DNA of 64,000 nt from Cohnella sp. SGD-V74 (GCF_003001675.1 NZ_PVYW01000013.1:186001-250000); one strand, 5' to 3'. Positions 16,402-24,469 are shown, numbered from the stretch's first letter. The notes: generated by a model not told the origin, from the letters alone. Program-made: numbers and translations.

Positions 16402-16489
16402 TGTGTGACACCGCCAATGCATTTCGAATATTTTTGTGTTCGGAACATAAAGGACATGCCATCGTTCGTCGCTGTGCCGCATGCCGCTT

Positions 16490-16506
16490 CCGGAGGCTTA
16501 CTCCGG
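16490..16506 (-). terminator. Short hairpin at the end of the small-protein pair
   Basis: CCGGAG and CTCCGG pair around five bases and overlap the stop codon of the 16498-16782 gene. No T run follows, so it may protect the mRNA end rather than terminate. Confidence 0.35.
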
Positions 16507-16782
16507 AATGAATAAGTTAACCGATCCGGATGCAATTAGGCCGCCAATGTTCAAAACGCCAATCGTTTGGATGTGATTTATGCTTACCGCAAAAGTGGAA
16601 TTGCCGGGAATGTCTACCTCAAACGGCGGCAAACCTCCGTATCGTGTAATCACGAGACGAACAGGGACATTACTGTTGTTGATCTGAACCGTTCCATTTG
16701 TTCCTAGCGGTTCGAACGATGAAAAGTAGCCTCGTCCGACTCCCGGATCTTGGTTGTAGGAAGCGCCCGTTACGAGTGCCAT
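16498..16782 (-). CDS. Small beta-rich protein, paralogue 2 (unknown function)
   Basis: The 94-residue product has no signal peptide, no membrane segment and no cysteine. It shares about half its residues with the neighbour at 16821-17108, including NQDPGVG, GY, EPLGT, RLV-TRY-GLPP-EVD, IQTIG and IASG. The alternating polar and hydrophobic pattern suggests a beta-sandwich or jelly-roll. The layout (short N-terminal arm, then a single beta domain) recalls endospore-appendage subunits of the Ena/DUF3992 type. That is only a structural guess, as those carry cysteines. A GGGAGGG ribosome site precedes the ATG. No family is recognised with certainty. Confidence 0.7.
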   Translation of the reverse strand: MALVTGASYNQDPGVGRGYFSSFEPLGTNGTVQINNSNVPVRLVITRYGGLPPFEVDIPGNSTFAVSINHIQTIGVLNIGGLIASGSVNLFIPE

Positions 16783-16820
16783 CGCTAATTCCCTCCCTTC
16801 ACTGAAATATTTTCTGCCTG

Positions 16821-17108
16821 TTAGCCGGGAAATGAGATTTCCAAAAATCCGCTTGCTATGCCTCCTCCAAGATTCAAAATTCCGATTGTCTGAATGTTGC
16901 CTACAGCAAAGCTGTACTCGCTGGCCGCAGAAACATCCACTTCGACCGGCGGCAATCCAGCATAGCGAGTGACGACCAATCGAATCAGCTCTCCTGAAAA
17001 ATTGATTGTCCGAATAAGACCACTCGTTCCTAGAGGTTCAACCGCCGAATAATAGCCTTGTCCGACTCCTGGGTCTTGATTGAAGCTGATAAATAGCGAG
17101 AACGCCAT
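16821..17108 (-). CDS. Small beta-rich protein, paralogue 1 (unknown function)
   Basis: The 95-residue product begins MAFSLFISFNQDPGVGQGYY, with its start at 17108 after AGGAGGTGAGGGG. It is the upstream member of a tandem pair with the 94-residue protein 38 bases downstream, and the two clearly arose by duplication. Conserved blocks are NQDPGVG near residue 9, EPLGT near 24, TRYAGLPPVEVDV near 46 and NIQTIGILNLGG near 72. It contains no Cys, Trp or transmembrane segment. A co-translated pair of similar small beta proteins would suit a two-subunit fibre or coat component. Confidence 0.7.
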   Translation of the reverse strand: MAFSLFISFNQDPGVGQGYYSAVEPLGTSGLIRTINFSGELIRLVVTRYAGLPPVEVDVSAASEYSFAVGNIQTIGILNLGGGIASGFLEISFPG

Positions 17109-17242
17109 TCCCCTCACCTCCTTTTACTGTAGTAGATGAGAGAGACGCTTGGCGTGCGACAACTTGTACAACGGGGCATTCGATGGTTTATGGAGAGATA
17201 CGATTAGAGAAAACGGAGTGTGCTCGCCTACGCAGCAGCACT

Positions 17243-17280
17243 AAAAAAAGCCTTCCATGCGATCATTCGCACAGAAGGCT
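17243..17280 (-). terminator. Terminator beside the tRNA-end-like element
   Basis: AGCCTTC and GAAGGCT pair around an 18-base loop that itself pairs (TGCGA/TCGCA), followed by seven T on the minus strand. It would end any RNA that crosses the element from the tRNA side. Confidence 0.75.
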
Positions 17281-17281
17281 A

Positions 17282-17424
17282 TGGCGGAGAGGGTGGGATT
17301 CGCTCCGTCGCTGTTGTGCCCGTACTATTCGTACGCCACAACAAACCGCGACTATCACGCCGGGGCCTACGAACATGCCTTTTGGCATGTCCGCTTAACG
17401 GCCCGTTCGAATCCCACTCACCAT
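17282..17424. other. Structured 143-bp element with tRNA-Ser-like ends in inverted orientation
   Basis: The left end repeats, on the minus strand, the last 24 bases of a tRNA-Ser gene including CCA (compare 17471-17494). The right end reads CGAATCCCACTCACCA on the plus strand, also like a tRNA 3' end. The arms GTGGGATTCG (17293-17302) and CGAATCCCAC (17408-17417) pair perfectly. Two inner hairpins are clear: GTTGTG/CACAAC with a GTAC/GTAC tip, and ACATGCC/GGCATGT. No complete tRNA can be folded from it. It lies between two terminators, so it could be a structured RNA, an integration-site relic or a small mobile repeat. Confidence 0.45.
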
Positions 17425-17428
17425 AATA

Positions 17429-17465
17429 AAAAATCGATTCCTTCTCAGGAATCGACTGATTTTTT
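17429..17465. terminator. Two-way terminator after tRNA-Ser
   Basis: TCGATTCCT and AGGAATCGA pair over nine bases around TCTC, with A and T runs on both sides, so it can work in both directions. Confidence 0.8.
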
Positions 17466-17470
17466 GATTA

Positions 17471-17563
17471 TGGCGGAGAGGGTGGGATTCGAACCCACGC
17501 ACGCCTTGCGACGCCTAGATGATTTCGAGTCAACCCCCTTGGACCACTTGGGTACCTCTCCGC
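17471..17563 (-). tRNA. tRNA-Ser (CGA)
   Basis: On the minus strand the sequence starts GCGGAGAGGTACCCAAGTGG and ends with the matching acceptor arm CTCTCCGC plus an encoded CCA. The anticodon loop CTCGAAA gives anticodon CGA, which reads UCG serine codons. A long variable arm (GGCGTCGCAAGGCGT region) and the T arm GTGGG-TTCGAAT-CCCAC are complete. The length of 93 bases is right for a class II tRNA. Confidence 0.95.
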
Positions 17564-17636
17564 AGCAAGAAAAAGCATATCATATTTTGTCCCGCCATGC
17601 AACTGGATTGTGTATCCAGCAGACAAGATCTGCAAT

Positions 17637-17858
17637 CTACGTCTCCGTCTCTTCCGAAGGATCTCCTGCAGCGGAACGCAGCACCTTCTTCAAGCTCTTC
17701 TCGAACTTCGCTCGGGGCAGCAGAATGCTATGCTTGCATTTCACGCACTTGATCCGAATGTCCATGCCCATCCGAATGATCTCCATCTCGTTGGCGCCGC
17801 AGGGATGCGGCTTCTTCATCATGACGACGTCGCCGAGCTCGAAGCTTTTTCTTTCCAT
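17637..17858 (-). CDS. yyzM: DUF951 family protein (YyzM-like)
   Basis: The 73-residue product starts MERKSFELGDVVMMKKPHPC at 17858 after GGGAGGG. The family core is PHPCG-N-W/E-x-x-I-x-R-x-G-x-D-I-x-I-K-C, here PHPCGANEMEIIRMGMDIRI followed by KCVKC-HSILL. Three cysteines remain (PHPC and CVKC), a possible metal site. The function is unknown, but the family is widely conserved near the origin in Firmicutes. It is 50 bases after the mechanosensitive channel gene and probably shares its transcript. Confidence 0.88.
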   Translation of the reverse strand: MERKSFELGDVVMMKKPHPCGANEMEIIRMGMDIRIKCVKCKHSILLPRAKFEKSLKKVLRSAAGDPSEETET

Positions 17859-17908
17859 TCCGGTTCCCTCCCCGATTTCCTTGCTCCCGGCCATTCCGGC
17901 CGTCGCGA

Positions 17909-18772
17909 TCAATCGATGACTGCCGCCTGTTTCGATTCGAGCGCCTTCTTTACTTCAGTGTTGATCAGGAGCATAACCTCTCCGGCGGTGTTTGGCCTGC
18001 ATTTGGCCGTAATCCGAATCGTCATCTGACTCGGAGCGAGCGTTTGTATGCCCAACACCTCTGGAGACAAGGTCAAGTTCGTATCGTTGATCTGGTTCAG
18101 AACCTGTCTCATCATAGTCATCATCTCCTCGATCGTATAATCGGAAGAGACGGTAATGTCGACGACGGCAAGCTGCGGATTGACGGAGAAATTCGTCACC
18201 TGGTTAATCGAGCCGTTCGGAATAATGTGAACCTCGCCTGTCCAGCTGCGAATGCGCGTCGCGCGCAATCCGATCAGTTCGACCGTCCCCTTATACGAAC
18301 CTGTCTGAATTTCATCCCCGACTGCAAATTGATCCTCGAAAATAATGAAAAAGCCGGTAATGATATCTTTGACCAAGCTCTGGGCGCCGAATCCGATCGC
18401 CAGACCGATAACTCCCGCGCCGGCAAGCAAAGGAGCGATCTGAATATGGAATTCTCCCAATATGAGAAGAATCGTTATAAAGTTGATGAGATAAGAGGCC
18501 GTGTTCTTCAGCAAACGCCCCAGCGTCTGTACGCGCCTCGTTCGAAGCTTCAGCCTCCTGGATTTCTTCTCGCTCGTCGCTTGGTCGATAATACGATTGA
18601 GAACAATGAGAGCAAGGCGGCTGACCACATAGATCAATACGACGCGCAGCAAGATCATTGATACGTCTTTCCACATTTCCGTATTCTGCACAAAGTCGTT
18701 CATTTCCCGAACAAACTGCTGCCATAGATTCTCTTGGGCCATTGTCTGCCCCGTTGCGAAGAAAGGATTCAT
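17909..18772 (-). CDS. Small-conductance mechanosensitive channel, MscS family
   Basis: The 287-residue product starts MNPFFATGQTMAQENLWQQF at 18772 with GAAGGAGAT upstream. Three hydrophobic segments lie at about 37-165. The third carries the pore-helix pattern (LLAGAGVIGLAIGFGAQSLV), then the MscS beta domain (FEDQFAVGDEIQTGSYKGTV) and an alpha/beta C-terminal domain. It opens under membrane tension to release solutes during osmotic downshock. It follows the DUF3343 gene by 17 bases. Longer upstream frames overlap that gene and are not credible. Confidence 0.92.
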   Translation of the reverse strand: MNPFFATGQTMAQENLWQQFVREMNDFVQNTEMWKDVSMILLRVVLIYVVSRLALIVLNRIIDQATSEKKSRRLKLRTRRVQTLGRLLKNTASYLINFITILLILGEFHIQIAPLLAGAGVIGLAIGFGAQSLVKDIITGFFIIFEDQFAVGDEIQTGSYKGTVELIGLRATRIRSWTGEVHIIPNGSINQVTNFSVNPQLAVVDITVSSDYTIEEMMTMMRQVLNQINDTNLTLSPEVLGIQTLAPSQMTIRITAKCRPNTAGEVMLLINTEVKKALESKQAAVID

Positions 18773-18789
18773 CGTTCTATCTCCTTCTC

Positions 18790-19038
18790 TCAATGAATCT
18801 GTTCGTACCCGTCCGTCGTCCTCTCGAACAATCCTCGTATCTCTACGTTTTCCGAAGCGATGATCCGCTTCACTTCCGTCAGATCGGAGGCGGGAAAAGC
18901 AATGGATAACGCGCAGCCTGCCGTAATCTCCTTGGGCGTGGGACAAATATCGATTTCTATATCCGCGTATTCGAGCAGCATCTCGGCCCGCAACGCTTGC
19001 TGCGTGGAGTCGAATGCGATCAAGAGAGAGTTCATCAT
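18790..19038 (-). CDS. DUF3343 family protein
   Basis: The 82-residue product MMNSLLIAFDSTQQALRAEM belongs to the DUF3343 family (putative Se/S carrier-like). The motif is CPTPKEITAGCALSIAFP, with a Cys-Pro-x-P and a second Cys. GGAGG precedes the first of two adjacent Met codons. Members occur beside MscS or cysteine desulfurase genes in clostridia and bacilli. A sulfur-carrier role is proposed but unproven. It is the first gene of a small unit with mscS and yyzM. Confidence 0.85.
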   Translation of the reverse strand: MMNSLLIAFDSTQQALRAEMLLEYADIEIDICPTPKEITAGCALSIAFPASDLTEVKRIIASENVEIRGLFERTTDGYEQIH

Positions 19039-19120
19039 GCAAACCTCCTGCGTCCAAGTATAAATGCGTCTGTTCGTCCATATACTAGTAACATACTAGG
19101 GTAGGAGGCGAATCAGACGA

Positions 19121-19741
19121 ATGAACGGCGCTTGGGAGAAACGCTCGAGCCCCGCACCGGAATCGGCGGCGCTCTCTTTAAAGATTCCTTTTAACGATCC
19201 AACCGTATTGCAAAGGTTGTCCCACCAGCTCGAGTATTACTTGGACGATCTGTCTCCCGATCGCCGGATCGTGATCGTCTGCGTCGGAACCGATCGCTCT
19301 ACGGGAGACTCTCTGGGGCCTCTCGTCGGCACCGCGCTCGCTCGCGAATACAGTCCCTTGTTCGATCTGTACGGAACGCTTGATGAACCGGTTCATGCGA
19401 TGAACCTTGGCGAGACGCTATTGAAAATTATGAGAAACTCGCGTCAGCCGTTCGTCATCGCCGTAGACGCCTGTCTTGGACAAGTTGCCAGCGTCGGATG
19501 CATTCAGATCGGCTCGGGTCCGGTCAGACCCGGAGCCGGAGTGAACAAGGAATTGCCGCCCGTCGGAGACATCCATATGACGGGGATCGTGAACGTCGGA
19601 GGTTTCATGGAATACTTCGTTCTCCAGAACACCAGATTAAATCTGGTCGTTAAGATGTCGGAGATCATCGCGCAAAGCCTATTGAACGCCGTGCGGAAAA
19701 CCCGCGGCAATCCGGTCATTCCTTCTGCATGGCCAGACTGA
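19121..19741 (+). CDS. yyaC: Spore protease YyaC
   Basis: The 206-residue product matches YyaC/DUF1256. It has VCVGTDRSTGDSLGPLVGTA at about residues 54-73, AVDACLGQ near 121, and GDIHMTGIVNVGGFMEYFVL near 152. These residues are related to the GPR/HybD protease fold. In Bacillus yyaC is a forespore gene near the origin. It is transcribed divergently from the DUF3343 unit with GTAGGAGGCG upstream. Its last 26 bases overlap the end of the convergent DUF4446 gene. Confidence 0.92.
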   Translation: MNGAWEKRSSPAPESAALSLKIPFNDPTVLQRLSHQLEYYLDDLSPDRRIVIVCVGTDRSTGDSLGPLVGTALAREYSPLFDLYGTLDEPVHAMNLGETLLKIMRNSRQPFVIAVDACLGQVASVGCIQIGSGPVRPGAGVNKELPPVGDIHMTGIVNVGGFMEYFVLQNTRLNLVVKMSEIIAQSLLNAVRKTRGNPVIPSAWPD

Positions 19742-20207
19742 TCGCTGTCTTCTCTTCCGGCGTCAACATATATGCGGATTGCCCCTTATCGATCGGTTTG
19801 GCGTACAGGAAGGTCTGTTCGCGACCGTGAATTCCGGTAATGACGACGCCGTCCTGCGCTTCGTTAATAAAGGCCACCGAGAAGCTCAGATCGCTTCCCG
19901 AATCCGAGAATGCATTAAACCGATGGACGCCGATTCGTCCCTTCAGCGACGCGAGGCGTCTTTCGTGCTGTCCCATCGTCTGATCCTGATCGCTTTGCTT
20001 GCGTTCCAATTCGGACATTCTTCCATGAATGACGCCCATCACTTCTTCCATGTTGGATACGCCCGTATCCCCTATTAAACGGCTGTGCGCCTTCTTGAGT
20101 TTGCTCAGCTTGCTCGACAAAACGCCAAGCCAGACGAATGAGACCAACAACAGCGCTCCTGCGGCGCCGGCGACAATGACGGCGACTTGATCGTTCCAAC
20201 CTTCCAT
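19716..20207 (-). CDS. DUF4446 family membrane protein
   Basis: The 163-residue product has one N-terminal transmembrane segment (VAVIVAGAAGALLLVSFVWL, residues 8-27). A coiled-coil follows (about 35-88), then a small beta domain with RIGVHRFNAFSDSGSDLSFS and VVITGIHGREQTFLYAKPI. This is the DUF4446 pattern. The function is unknown; it is conserved near parB and yyaC in Paenibacillus and Bacillus relatives. It overlaps yyaC tail to tail. Confidence 0.88.
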   Translation of the reverse strand: MEGWNDQVAVIVAGAAGALLLVSFVWLGVLSSKLSKLKKAHSRLIGDTGVSNMEEVMGVIHGRMSELERKQSDQDQTMGQHERRLASLKGRIGVHRFNAFSDSGSDLSFSVAFINEAQDGVVITGIHGREQTFLYAKPIDKGQSAYMLTPEEKTAISLAMQKE

Positions 20208-20238
20208 TCGTGCTTATTCCCCCAACATGGCGTTAACC

Positions 20239-21414
20239 TCAGTTTCTTCTTCCCATTGTGCCGACGATTTCTCTGACGGCGTCAATCATGGATACGATAT
20301 CCGATTTGTCCGTAAAATATCCGGGACTCGCGCGCACGGCTCCCGTCTCGTAAGTCCCTGCCGTCTCGTGACCGAGCGGCGTGCAGTGAAAGCCCGCTCT
20401 GACCGCGATGCCGAACTGACGATCGAGCAGGAACGCCATCTCCGACGGATCGATTCCTTCTATTGTAAAGGATACGATTGCAGTCCTCTCGACACCGATT
20501 TGCGGCCCCAGAATGCGAACTCCCTCAATCCCGAGCAGACCCTCCATCAGTTCAAAAGTCAGTTGTCTTTCCTTATCGTGAATGGCCTTCGTCGTTTCCC
20601 GCAGTACGAATTGCACGCCCTCCGAGAGTCCCGCGATTCCCGGCGTATTCTGCGTCCCGGCTTCATAGCGGTCGGGACGTACCGTAGGCTGCTCCGGAGC
20701 TTCCGACTTGCTCCCCGTTCCGCCGTGCATCAGCGGTTCCAGATCGAGGTCGGGATGAATGTACAGCCCTCCCGTCCCTTGCGGGCCTAACAAGCCCTTG
20801 TGTCCCGGGAAAGCCAGAAGATCGATCCCCATCGCCTCGACGTCGATAGACAGCACTCCGGCGCTCTGGGCGGCATCCACGAGAAACCTAGCGCCCCGCC
20901 TCCGTGCCAGCTCTCCGAGATCTGCGATCGGAGCGATCGATCCGAGAAGGTTCGAGCTGTGCGACGCGGCGATCAGCCTCGTCCTCGGCGTAATGGCCGC
21001 TTCCACGTCCTTCACGTTCAAGTTGCCCTGCTCGTCCGCCGCGATGAAGGTCGCTTCGATGCCGAACCTTCGCTTCATCGCCTCGATCGGACGTCTGACC
21101 GAATTATGCTCGAGCGACGTAGCAATTACGTGATCGCCCGGTTTAAGCAATCCCTGGATCGCCAAATTCAGCGCATGGGTCGTATTTAATGCAAAGGCGA
21201 TGTCGTTCGGATTGCCGATCCCGAACAATCTGGCCAGCCGCTTGCGCGCGTCGAACAACACCCTGCTCGCTTTAACGGCCATCTCATGACTTCCTCTGCC
21301 CGGATTCGCCGCGTTCTCCCGCACGTTCCGTTCGATCGCTTCGACGACTCCTGGAGGCTTGGGCCAGCTTGTCGCCGCGTTGTCCAAGTAGATAATCGAT
21401 TTCGGATCATTCAT
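20239..21414 (-). CDS. Aminotransferase class V / cysteine desulfurase family protein
   Basis: The product of about 391 residues starts MNDPKSIIYLDNAATSWPKP. PLP-site features are HALNLAIQGL, LEHNSVRRP, FLVDAAQSAG and the lysine in LAFPGHKGLLGPQGTGGLYI. The C-terminal part carries the active-site Cys region VRAGFHCTPLGHETAGT. It belongs to the CsdB-like group that moves sulfur from cysteine to acceptors. Its partner protein is not adjacent. The start at 21414 is chosen for the conserved opening; a GTG at 21423 is possible. Confidence 0.88.
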   Translation of the reverse strand: MNDPKSIIYLDNAATSWPKPPGVVEAIERNVRENAANPGRGSHEMAVKASRVLFDARKRLARLFGIGNPNDIAFALNTTHALNLAIQGLLKPGDHVIATSLEHNSVRRPIEAMKRRFGIEATFIAADEQGNLNVKDVEAAITPRTRLIAASHSSNLLGSIAPIADLGELARRRGARFLVDAAQSAGVLSIDVEAMGIDLLAFPGHKGLLGPQGTGGLYIHPDLDLEPLMHGGTGSKSEAPEQPTVRPDRYEAGTQNTPGIAGLSEGVQFVLRETTKAIHDKERQLTFELMEGLLGIEGVRILGPQIGVERTAIVSFTIEGIDPSEMAFLLDRQFGIAVRAGFHCTPLGHETAGTYETGAVRASPGYFTDKSDIVSMIDAVREIVGTMGRRN

Positions 21415-21509
21415 CGCATTCACCGTCCTTACACAACAATAGCACACCTTAGTTTAATCCTTCCGTAGGAAGATTACAACTTGGGTATGCTACTCTCGTC
21501 TCCCAACTA

Positions 21510-22361
21510 TTAGGCCAGAGCCTTCAACAACTCCAGCAAGCGCTCCAAATCGTTTTTGCCGAAGTACGACAGCTCGATCCGACCTTTGTCTTTGTTCGGT
21601 TTGATTCGAACGGTCGTCTGGAACTTCTCGCGCAGCGTCTCTTCGATTCCTTCAATATAAGGATCGCGCTTCTTAACCTTTGTTTTCGGCTTCACGTTCG
21701 CTTTCTTGGAGTCGGCGTTCTGAACCGCCTCTTCCAGTTCGCGCACGCTCCATTCCGCCGTAACCGTCTGCTTCGCCAACTGGCGCTTCAGATTTTCGTC
21801 TTTAATTCCCGCAAGCGCCCTTGCATGACCCATGGACAATGTTCCACGTGAAACATAATCTTTGATTTCTTCGGGCAGCGAGAGCAACCGCAGGAAATTC
21901 GCGATATGGGAACGGGATTTACCCACCTTCAAGGACAATTCCTCTTGCGTCAGATTAAACTGATTCATGATCGCCTGGTACGCAACCGCAACCTCGATGG
22001 AGTTCAAATCCTCTCGCTGAACGTTCTCGATCAGCGCGATCTCCATCACCTGTTGATCGTTGTAAGCACGAACGACCGCCGGAATCGTCGCGTTGCCGAG
22101 CAGTTGGGAGGCTCTGAATCTTCTCTCCCCCGCGATAATCTCATAGCCTTTCAGCGCCTGCCGGATGACGATCGGCTGAATGACTCCATGCTCGCGGATC
22201 GATTCCGCCAAATCCTTGATCGCGTCTTCTTCGAACGTCTTGCGCGGCTGATACGGATTGGCCCTAAGCTGGGACAACGGAATTTCAACGATTTTATCGT
22301 CTTCCTTGATCGACAGAGAGGTAATTAACGCATCCAGCCCTTTACCTAGCCGCTTGCTCAT
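21510..22361 (-). CDS. parB: Chromosome partitioning protein ParB (Spo0J)
   Basis: The 283-residue product has the N-terminal ParB/CTPase domain with ELRANPYQPRKTF-type motifs (QLRANPYQPRKTFEEDAI) and IIAGERRFRASQLLG. A helix-turn-helix for parS follows (LTQEELSLKVGKSRSHIANF), then a C-terminal dimerisation domain ending LERLLELLKAL. It spreads from parS to load condensin and organise the origin. Its start overlaps the soj stop by 20 bases. One parS site lies inside the gene itself. Confidence 0.97.
   Translation of the reverse strand: MSKRLGKGLDALITSLSIKEDDKIVEIPLSQLRANPYQPRKTFEEDAIKDLAESIREHGVIQPIVIRQALKGYEIIAGERRFRASQLLGNATIPAVVRAYNDQQVMEIALIENVQREDLNSIEVAVAYQAIMNQFNLTQEELSLKVGKSRSHIANFLRLLSLPEEIKDYVSRGTLSMGHARALAGIKDENLKRQLAKQTVTAEWSVRELEEAVQNADSKKANVKPKTKVKKRDPYIEGIEETLREKFQTTVRIKPNKDKGRIELSYFGKNDLERLLELLKALA
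21840..21855. promoter_or_regulatory. parS site inside parB
   Basis: TGTTCCACGTGAAACA, one base off the perfect palindrome; it is the standard ParB target and commonly lies within parB. Confidence 0.95.
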
Positions 22362-23115
22362 AGGAGATCACTTCCTTTGCCAACTCGAGATACACTTCCG
22401 CGCCTTTGGACTTCGGATCGTAAGTAATGATCGATTGTCCGTGCGACGGCGCTTCGCTCAGTCTGACATTCCGGGGAATAACCGTTTGGTAGACCTTCTG
22501 TTGAAAGTACTTTTTGACCTCTTCAATCACTTGGATTCCGAGATTCGTGCGCGCATCGAACATCGTCAGCAAGACGCCCTCGATCTGAAGCGACGTATTC
22601 AGATGTTTCTGCACCAGACGAATCGAGTTGAGCAGCTGACTTAACCCCTCGAGGGCGTAATACTCGCATTGAATCGGAATCAATACGGAGTCCGCCGCGG
22701 TCAAGGAATTGATCGTCAGAATACCCAGCGACGGAGGACAATCGATCAGAATATAATCGAAGTCGCTTTTCACCATGGCCAGCGCCTTCTTAAGACGAAT
22801 TTCCCGTGACATCGTCGGAACGAGCTCGATCTCCGCGCCGGCCAACTGAATCGTCGCCGGTATGATCTTCAGATCGGGAATGTCCGTATCGGCGATAGCC
22901 TGCTTCGGATGCACCTCGTTAATCAGCACATCGTAGATGCAATAGCTCACGTCGGCCTTATTGATTCCGATGCCGCTGGTCGTATTGCCCTGCGGATCGA
23001 TATCCACGATCAACACTTTCTTTCCGAGAGAAGCCAGGCATGCGCCCAGATTCACCGAAGTCGTCGTCTTGCCAACCCCGCCCTTCTGATTGGCAATCGC
23101 AATTATTTTAGACAA
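22342..23115 (-). CDS. soj: Chromosome partitioning ATPase ParA (Soj)
   Basis: The 257-residue product begins MSKIIAIANQKGGVGKTTTS, with the deviant Walker A KGGVGKTT, Walker A' LIVDIDPQGN and Walker B YILIDCPPSLG. Soj binds DNA with ATP and acts with ParB in origin segregation; it also controls DnaA. It has no long N-terminal DNA-binding extension, so it is the chromosomal type. It is co-transcribed with parB. Confidence 0.97.
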   Translation of the reverse strand: MSKIIAIANQKGGVGKTTTSVNLGACLASLGKKVLIVDIDPQGNTTSGIGINKADVSYCIYDVLINEVHPKQAIADTDIPDLKIIPATIQLAGAEIELVPTMSREIRLKKALAMVKSDFDYILIDCPPSLGILTINSLTAADSVLIPIQCEYYALEGLSQLLNSIRLVQKHLNTSLQIEGVLLTMFDARTNLGIQVIEEVKKYFQQKVYQTVIPRNVRLSEAPSHGQSIITYDPKSKGAEVYLELAKEVISYEQAAR

Positions 23116-23206
23116 CCTGTTTCACCTCGATATTAATGACCGTCCAAACATAAACGGCATAGCCGCTTTACCTTTGTCGACACCGCAGATGGACTCAAAT
23201 AAAAAG

Positions 23207-23255
23207 ACGGATGCCCTTGTAATGCTCGCCGCTAATCCGTTCAAGCGCGAGCATT
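23207..23255 (-). promoter_or_regulatory. Two interleaved hairpins between noc and soj
   Basis: On the minus strand AATGCTCGC/GCGAGCATT (23247-23255 with 23221-23229) and ACGGAT/ATCCGT (23235-23240 with 23207-23212) interleave, so they exclude each other or form a pseudoknot. The second is followed by CTTTTTATTT like a terminator. It may end noc transcripts or attenuate soj-parB. The rest of 23116-23369 holds no gene. Confidence 0.45.
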
Positions 23256-23369
23256 CCGCTATTCCGAACCGCATGCCTTCTCAACAAGAGAGATCGGATC
23301 GGAACGATCCGGACACGAAAGGCTTGCAGCCGCTCGTACCGAACCGGGAGCATGGGCATCCGCGTCGTA

Positions 23370-24185
23370 CTAACGTTTAGGAATCCGGATGATGATTTCG
23401 TAATGATCCTCGCAATCCTTCTCGTCCGCTTTAATCGGAATCCCCGATCCGTTAACCATGTCTACGGATTGACGAATCGTATTTACGGCGAGTCGAACGT
23501 CTTTGGAGAAAGAGAAGCGCTTCGACCGCTTAGGCTTCGTCGCTTCCAAATAAAACGCCACACGGGTCTCGGTCTGCTTAACGTTCAAGTCTTTCTCGAT
23601 AATTTCCTTCAGCAGCTTGTTCTGCGCCTCTTCATCCGGCAGAGACAGCAGCGCCCTGCCGTGACGTTCGGTAATTTTCCGTTCCAGCAATGCCTGGCGA
23701 ACCGTCTCTCCCAACTGCAGCAGACGGATTTTGTTGGCGATCGTTGACTGGCTCTTGCCCAGCCGTTGAGCCAAGCTTTCCTGCGTCAGGTTATGAAGGT
23801 CGATCAGCTTCTGATAAGCGATCGCCTCTTCAAGAGACGTCAGCCCCTCGCGCTGCAAGTTTTCGATCAAGGCAACGGAAGCGGCTTGGGAATCGTTGAT
23901 TTCCCGGACGATAGCCGGAATTGTATCCATGCCCAGCTTCGTAACCGCACGCCAGCGTCGTTCTCCGGCAATGATCTCGTGTTTTCCATCGCGTACCCGA
24001 ACGACGATCGGCTGAATAACCCCATGCGTCTTGATCGTTTGGCACAGCTCATCGATCCGTTCGTCATCGAACACCGAACGAGGCTGATAAGGGCTTGGTA
24101 CGATATCGTGAACGGATATTTGTTTGACTTCTTCTTGAGCGCTGCGGTCTGACAAACCCAGCAACCGTGAAAATTGCTCTTTCAT
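23370..24185 (-). CDS. noc: Nucleoid occlusion protein Noc
   Basis: The 271-residue ParB-like protein starts MKEQFSRLLGLSDRSAQEEV, with an amphipathic N-terminal stretch used for membrane binding. The ParB domain follows (IVPSPYQPRSVFDDERIDEL, IIAGERRWRAVTKLG) and a helix-turn-helix with LTQESLAQRLGKSQSTIANK. The separate parB gene nearby and the N-terminal peptide support Noc rather than a second ParB. Noc prevents division over the nucleoid. No perfect Noc-binding site (ATTTCCCGGGAAAT) was seen in the window. Confidence 0.92.
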   Translation of the reverse strand: MKEQFSRLLGLSDRSAQEEVKQISVHDIVPSPYQPRSVFDDERIDELCQTIKTHGVIQPIVVRVRDGKHEIIAGERRWRAVTKLGMDTIPAIVREINDSQAASVALIENLQREGLTSLEEAIAYQKLIDLHNLTQESLAQRLGKSQSTIANKIRLLQLGETVRQALLERKITERHGRALLSLPDEEAQNKLLKEIIEKDLNVKQTETRVAFYLEATKPKRSKRFSFSKDVRLAVNTIRQSVDMVNGSGIPIKADEKDCEDHYEIIIRIPKR

Positions 24186-24469
24186 TTCTCTCGGATCACC
24201 ACATTAAGTAAGATAGGGCGGATGAGTCACGTGTCCTTAGCGACGAAAAAGCGCCGCCATTCACGCCTGACGGCACATCTGCGGCACATTGATCTGTTAC
24301 CATAATCTATTCGCTATTCCAGCCCCATTTTCCTGCCTATGAAAAAACTTTCACGCCGCGCACGCTCGGCAAACCCTCATTCTATGTACATATCGCCGGC
24401 GCAGCGCTAACCGACCCTTATCTACTCTATAAGAATATCATGTGTACGGCATTCGAGTAAACGTAAAAA
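24186..24469. other. Noncoding stretch upstream of noc
   Basis: No gene is supported here. It should hold the noc promoter on the minus strand, with TATGATATT-like AT-rich patches near 24420-24445, but I cannot fix -35 and -10 elements. Confidence 0.5.

Noticed and set aside
16410..16460. PurR-box-like sequence (GTTCCGAAC on the minus strand) near the small-protein genes
   Set aside because: The second box is poor and the spacing is about nine bases, where PurR sites need about 16-17.
17257..17919. 220-residue plus-strand frame across the tRNA-Ser region
   Set aside because: It runs through a tRNA, terminators and the antisense of the DUF951 gene, so it cannot be a real protein.
19057..19098. 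Forespore-type promoter for yyaC (GTATA with CATATACTA or CATACTA)
   Set aside because: Spacing between the elements is not right for sigma-F or sigma-G, and the CATACTA copy is too close to the ribosome site.
23370..24185. A second parB gene instead of noc
   Set aside because: The N-terminal membrane-type peptide and position upstream of soj, with a complete parB downstream, fit Noc.
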